Source: Rhodobacteraceae bacterium UBA2553 (GTDB lineage: Bacteria > Pseudomonadota > Alphaproteobacteria > Rhodobacterales > Rhodobacteraceae). Taken from it: a stretch of 14,114 bases of DNA. Below are positions 11,195 through 14,114 of the stretch, one piece after another (the stretch's first letter is position 1; each line of letters starts with the position of its first letter). The stretch lies in the NCBI GenBank assembly GCA_002340515.1, contig DDMF01000098.1, positions 8,560-22,673 on the forward strand. The letters run 5' to 3'. A program made the position numbers and the translations under genes. The notes under the pieces were generated by a model that saw only the letters and a list, made by a program, of their open reading frames with translations, was not told the DNA's origin and did no database searches.

Positions 11195-12559
11195 ATGGCA
11201 CGTAGCATTGTAGAACCCGCCCGCGAGACCCCAGTGATCGATCAAACAGACGTGCTGGTTGTGGGCTCTGGTCCCGGCGGCTTGGCCGCGGCCCTTGCGG
11301 CGGCGCGGGCTGGGGTCGAGGTCACTTTGCTCGATCGGTTTGGCTGTTTTGGCGGCAATATCACCACCGTTGGGGTGGAAGGCTTTGCCTGGTATCGCCA
11401 TGAGAAGACTGTTGAAGCCGGCGGCATAGGACGTGAATTTGAAGACCGCGCCAAGGCGATGGGGGCTGCTGTGCCAGAAAGCCAATCTCTGTCCTATGAG
11501 CTGGACAGCGAGGGGTTCAAACTGACCGCAGACCGTTTGGTGGAGGAGGCCGGCATTCACCCCATGCTGCACCGCCAGTTCGTGGCCCCCATCCGCGAAG
11601 GCAATAAAATCACCGGCGTGATTGTGGAAAGCAAAGCGGGGCGCGAAGCCATTTTGGCCGCGCGTGTGATTGACGCCACCGGGGATGCGGATATTGCCCA
11701 TATGATGGGCGCCCCATGCGTGAAAACCCCTGTGGAAGAGATGCAAGCGGCATCGGTCATGTTTCACATAGCGGGTGTGGACAAACAGGCGTTCATGGAA
11801 GGTGTACGCGCCGATCCACAAACCTATGCCAATTGGTCCACCGGCGAATGGGAGGTGGAAACCGACGGCAAAGAAGACGACATGTTCTCGCCGTTTCTGG
11901 CCAAACCTTTTGCCCAAGCGATCCGGGATGGCCATATGCCCGCGCATCTTAACACCATCGGCGGCACATGGGGGGCTGTGCATGACAGTGGCGAGATGAC
12001 CTATATGAACCTCGTGCATCTGGCCGGCATTGATGGCACCGATCCTGACAGTATGACCCGGGGTGAAATCGAAGGGCGCGCCCAAGCGATGATCGCCATT
12101 GAGGCCTTAAAACGCTACACACCCGGCTGCGAGGCGGCGCGGCTTCGCAATTTTGGCATGACCATCGGCATTCGTGATACGCGCAAAATTGATGCCGCCT
12201 ATAACATCACCGAGACCGACATGCGCCATCAGGGACGATTTGAAGATACGGTCGGGATTTATCCAGAATTCATTGATGGTTACGGGATTTTGATCATCCC
12301 CACCACCGGGCGGTATATGCAGGTGCCTTACCGCGCGATGCTGCCCAAAGGGGTGGAAAACCTGCTTGTCACAGGGCGCGCCATCGGCGGGGATAAAGTG
12401 GCCCACGCAGGCACGCGAAACATGGCCTGTTGTGCCGTTGCGGGCCAAGGCGCCGGAATTGCAGCGGCTTTATCAGTGAAATCCGCCGTGTCACCGCATG
12501 ACGTAAACATCACCGAAGTGCAGACCGAACTGAAGCGCCAAGGGGTGAGGATCGCGTGA
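11195..12559 (+). CDS. FAD-dependent oxidoreductase (PF12831-like), about 454 residues
   Basis: The N-terminus carries a dinucleotide-binding fold (TDVLVVGSGPGGLAAALAAARAG, Gly motif at residues 24-29, then an acidic ASLLD-type end VTLLDR) followed by FGGNITTVGVEGF. The C-terminal half has FGMTIGIRDTRKIDAAYNIT and LLVTGRAIGGDKVAHAGTRNMACCAVAGQGAG, the arrangement of the FAD_oxidored family. Substrate and partner are unknown. There is no adjacent iron-sulfur, dehydrogenase or transporter gene to guide a guess. Three starts are possible: GTG 11171, ATG 11180 and ATG 11195. I prefer 11195 because GGAG lies five bases upstream. The gene is divergent from proS, with 213 bases between the starts holding both promoters, and is followed at 35 bases by the converging lipoprotein gene. 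Confidence 0.88.
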   Translation: MARSIVEPARETPVIDQTDVLVVGSGPGGLAAALAAARAGVEVTLLDRFGCFGGNITTVGVEGFAWYRHEKTVEAGGIGREFEDRAKAMGAAVPESQSLSYELDSEGFKLTADRLVEEAGIHPMLHRQFVAPIREGNKITGVIVESKAGREAILAARVIDATGDADIAHMMGAPCVKTPVEEMQAASVMFHIAGVDKQAFMEGVRADPQTYANWSTGEWEVETDGKEDDMFSPFLAKPFAQAIRDGHMPAHLNTIGGTWGAVHDSGEMTYMNLVHLAGIDGTDPDSMTRGEIEGRAQAMIAIEALKRYTPGCEAARLRNFGMTIGIRDTRKIDAAYNITETDMRHQGRFEDTVGIYPEFIDGYGILIIPTTGRYMQVPYRAMLPKGVENLLVTGRAIGGDKVAHAGTRNMACCAVAGQGAGIAAALSVKSAVSPHDVNITEVQTELKRQGVRIA

Positions 12560-12594
12560 CCCACAGCCCCCAGAACGCCCTGTCCGCATTCAGA

Positions 12595-12783
12595 TTAAAT
12601 TGAGCCACCCAGCCCAATTTTCAACTCGGTTTTATTTGCCGCCGTAGTGGCCCCGTCTTGGTATTTCACCCCCGCCCCTGCGGTGCCCGAGATCGTGACA
12701 CCGGACGTGCGCGTCTCAGGAACATGGGCCGCGCAGCCTGCAAGAAGGGCACTGACCATGGTTGTCAAAAGAAGCGATTTCAT
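12595..12783 (-). CDS. Small putative lipoprotein, 62 residues
   Basis: The product begins MKSLLLTTMVSALLAGCAAHVP: a short basic start, a hydrophobic stretch and a lipobox LAGC with Cys17 as the lipidated residue. Ala at +2 and +3 fits outer-membrane sorting. The mature part of about 46 residues is Gly/Thr/Ala-rich (SGVTISGTAGAGVKYQDG...LKIGLGGSI) and could form a few beta strands. A GGA motif lies about seven bases before the ATG. I know of no assigned function. The size, lipobox and ribosome-binding site make it likely to be real. Converges with the FAD oxidoreductase gene and is divergent from the AI-2E family gene. Confidence 0.7.
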   Translation of the reverse strand: MKSLLLTTMVSALLAGCAAHVPETRTSGVTISGTAGAGVKYQDGATTAANKTELKIGLGGSI

Positions 12784-12993
12784 AGGTATTCCAATATGTT
12801 TTTCGAGTTGAGTTAAAGGTGATCACTCTTGTGGAAAATGGCAAGCACTGCGCGCAGGTTGCGGGTTAAAACCAGCGCAAAATCGCCGCCCCTCACACAA
12901 AATACAAACACCGCTTTGTGCTTTGACGTTGAACCAGCCCTTGAAAACAGGCCGCAGCTGGGCGACATAAGGGCGGTATTACGAGGATAAATC
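12784..12993. other. Divergent intergenic region between the lipoprotein and AI-2E family genes
   Basis: These 210 bases must carry both promoters. A TTGAAA hexamer in the 12940s followed about 18 bases later by ACATAA is a weak candidate promoter for the AI-2E family gene. No palindrome, hairpin with T-run or further protein-like frame stands out. A minus-strand frame at 12813-12995 has no ribosome-binding site and is rejected. Confidence 0.35.
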
Positions 12994-14094
12994 ATGGCGC
13001 TTCCTGTTCAAACCCAGGCTAAATTCTGGACCATCTCCATCGCGGCCTTGTCGCTTGCGCTTTGGTATCTGGGCGATGTCATTTTGCCTTTTGTCTTGGG
13101 CGGCGCGATTGCCTATTTTCTGGATCCTGTCGCCGACCGGTTAGAAGTGATGGGGCTGTCGCGGGTCATGGCCACGGTGGTGATTTCGCTGTTGGGCATC
13201 CTGATTTTTGTAATCGCGATCTTGCTGGTGGTGCCCACGTTGATCAGCCAGGCCCTTGCGCTTGTGGACACAGCACCCGAGCTGTTTCGCCAATTACATG
13301 AGTTTATTTCAACAAAATTCCCGACCCTGCTGGATGAAAGCGGCACAATTCGCCAATCTCTCAATAGCATCGGCCAGAAAATTCAGGAACGCGGCGGCGA
13401 GCTCGTTGGCACGCTGGTCTCCTCAGCGATGAGTGTTCTGAACATCATAATCCTTTTGGTGATCACCCCCGTTGTGGCCTTTTACCTGCTTTTGGATTGG
13501 GACCATATGGTTGCGCGGGTGAACGCGCTTTTGCCGCTGGATCACGCCCCCGCCGTGCGCCAGATCGCCCGTGACATCGACCGGACCTTGGCCAGTTTCA
13601 TTCGCGGTCAGGGTTCTGTCTGTCTGGTGCTGGGCACCTATTACGCGGTGGCCCTGATGATTGTCGGGCTGCAATTTGGCCTTGTCGTGGGCTTTATTGC
13701 CGGTCTCATCACCTTTATCCCCTATGTCGGCGCGCTTGTGGGCGGCGCTTTGGCGATCGGGCTGGGGCTGTTTCAGTTCTGGGGCGAATGGTGGAGCCTT
13801 GGGGCCGTGGCCGCGATTTTCTTTGTGGGGCAATTCCTTGAGGGTAATATCCTCACCCCGAAACTGGTCGGTAGCTCGGTCGGGCTGCACCCTGTCTGGC
13901 TGATGCTGGCCCTGTCGGTCTTTGGATCGCTCTTTGGTTTCGTCGGCATGCTGGTGGCGGTGCCGGTGGCGGCCTCGCTTGGGGTGGTCACTCGATTTTT
14001 CATCGGCCAATACACCGAGGGGCGGCTGTATCGCGGGCTTTCGGGGGCGGCCCAGTCGCGCGACCTGGCGGCGGATGAGGTTGACGAAGCTTGA
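12994..14094 (+). CDS. AI-2E family (PerM-like) membrane transporter, 366 residues
   Basis: A multi-pass inner-membrane protein of the AI-2E/PerM (TqsA-related) family. Hydrophobic segments, in order, are ISIAALSLALWYLGDVILPFV with GGAIAYFLDP, ATVVISLLGILIFVIAILLVVP, a soluble middle part (about 95-140), SVLNIIILLVITPVVAFYLLLDWD, a charged loop, GSVCLVLGTYYAVALMIVG, GLVVGFIAGLITFIPYVGALVGG, FFVGQFLEGNILTPKLVG and LMLALSVFGSLFGFVGMLVAVPVAASLG. The family motif FIPYVGALVGG and the EGNILTPKLVG loop are clear. Members export autoinducer-2 or act as Na+/H+ antiporters; most are uncharacterised, so the substrate is unknown here. ATG 12994 follows GAGGA six bases upstream. Its TGA overlaps the next gene's ATG (TGATG at 14092-14096). 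Confidence 0.93.
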   Translation: MALPVQTQAKFWTISIAALSLALWYLGDVILPFVLGGAIAYFLDPVADRLEVMGLSRVMATVVISLLGILIFVIAILLVVPTLISQALALVDTAPELFRQLHEFISTKFPTLLDESGTIRQSLNSIGQKIQERGGELVGTLVSSAMSVLNIIILLVITPVVAFYLLLDWDHMVARVNALLPLDHAPAVRQIARDIDRTLASFIRGQGSVCLVLGTYYAVALMIVGLQFGLVVGFIAGLITFIPYVGALVGGALAIGLGLFQFWGEWWSLGAVAAIFFVGQFLEGNILTPKLVGSSVGLHPVWLMLALSVFGSLFGFVGMLVAVPVAASLGVVTRFFIGQYTEGRLYRGLSGAAQSRDLAADEVDEA

Positions 14095-14114
14095 TGTCTG
14101 ATCAACTGACCTTT
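14094..14114 (+). CDS. Start of the next gene, probably DnaA-related HdaA (only 7 codons inside the window)
   Basis: ATG 14094 overlaps the stop codon of the AI-2E family gene and the frame reads MSDQLTF to the edge of the window. In Rhodobacterales and other alphaproteobacteria a PerM-like gene is commonly followed by the DnaA-related regulator HdaA, whose N-terminus is typically M-x-x-Q-L-x-F/L-D-L-P and contains the beta-clamp-binding segment. HdaA, with the clamp, inactivates DnaA-ATP. Seven residues plus gene order support the call but do not prove it. Confidence 0.5.

Noticed and set aside
11153..12085. A 310-residue minus-strand open frame
   Set aside because: Antisense shadow of the FAD oxidoreductase, which has clear cofactor motifs.
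13423..14010. A 195-residue minus-strand open frame rich in Lys, His, Gln and Asp
   Set aside because: Antisense shadow of the AI-2E family transporter; the strange composition is the complement of hydrophobic codons.

Overview
The window looks like a stretch of the main chromosome of a Roseobacter-group alphaproteobacterium (Rhodobacteraceae). This rests on overall GC near 60%, on protein sequences that resemble marine Rhodobacterales families (a fused Sat-CysC, a short INS-less ProS, DUF465 and DUF2937 proteins, a PerM-type AI-2E protein followed by a probable HdaA start), and on the gene order pgeF / Lrp-type regulator / trxB. No database search was possible, so names rest on motifs and remembered family sequences.

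Layout. 1-690: 3' part of pgeF. 955-1068: a 37-residue basic protein, followed by a strong bidirectional terminator. 1158-1658 (minus): Lrp/AsnC regulator, divergent from trxB (1878-2819); the gap carries a cluster of TTGCGCAA-type palindromes. A RES-like gene (2816-3325) overlaps the trxB stop codon and has a terminator-shaped hairpin inside its first codons. Converging on it is a more AT-rich, apparently frameshifted gene for a secreted protein (3322-4049, minus). A 266-bp divergent region full of inverted repeats (4050-4315) then leads to an unusual open frame (4316-6397). Its N-terminus is a MarR-like winged helix and it runs without a stop into bifunctional ATP sulfurylase/APS kinase, which also has its own internal start with a ribosome-binding site.

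Second half. hsp20 (minus) has a recognisable heat-shock sigma factor promoter. A DUF465 gene and the purEK pair follow on the plus strand. A DUF2937 membrane protein and proS are on the minus strand. An FAD-dependent oxidoreductase (plus) is divergent from proS. A small lipoprotein (minus) is divergent from an AI-2E/PerM family membrane protein, whose stop codon overlaps the first codons of the next gene, probably hdaA.

Most of the window is housekeeping: cell-wall quality control, thioredoxin redox, sulfate activation, purine synthesis, prolyl-tRNA charging and heat-shock protection. The accessory interest lies in 2816-4700: the RES-like protein coupled to trxB, the frameshifted secreted protein, the dense operator-like region, and the DNA-binding domain joined to the sulfate-activation enzyme. 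I see no mobile element, CRISPR array, tRNA or rRNA.
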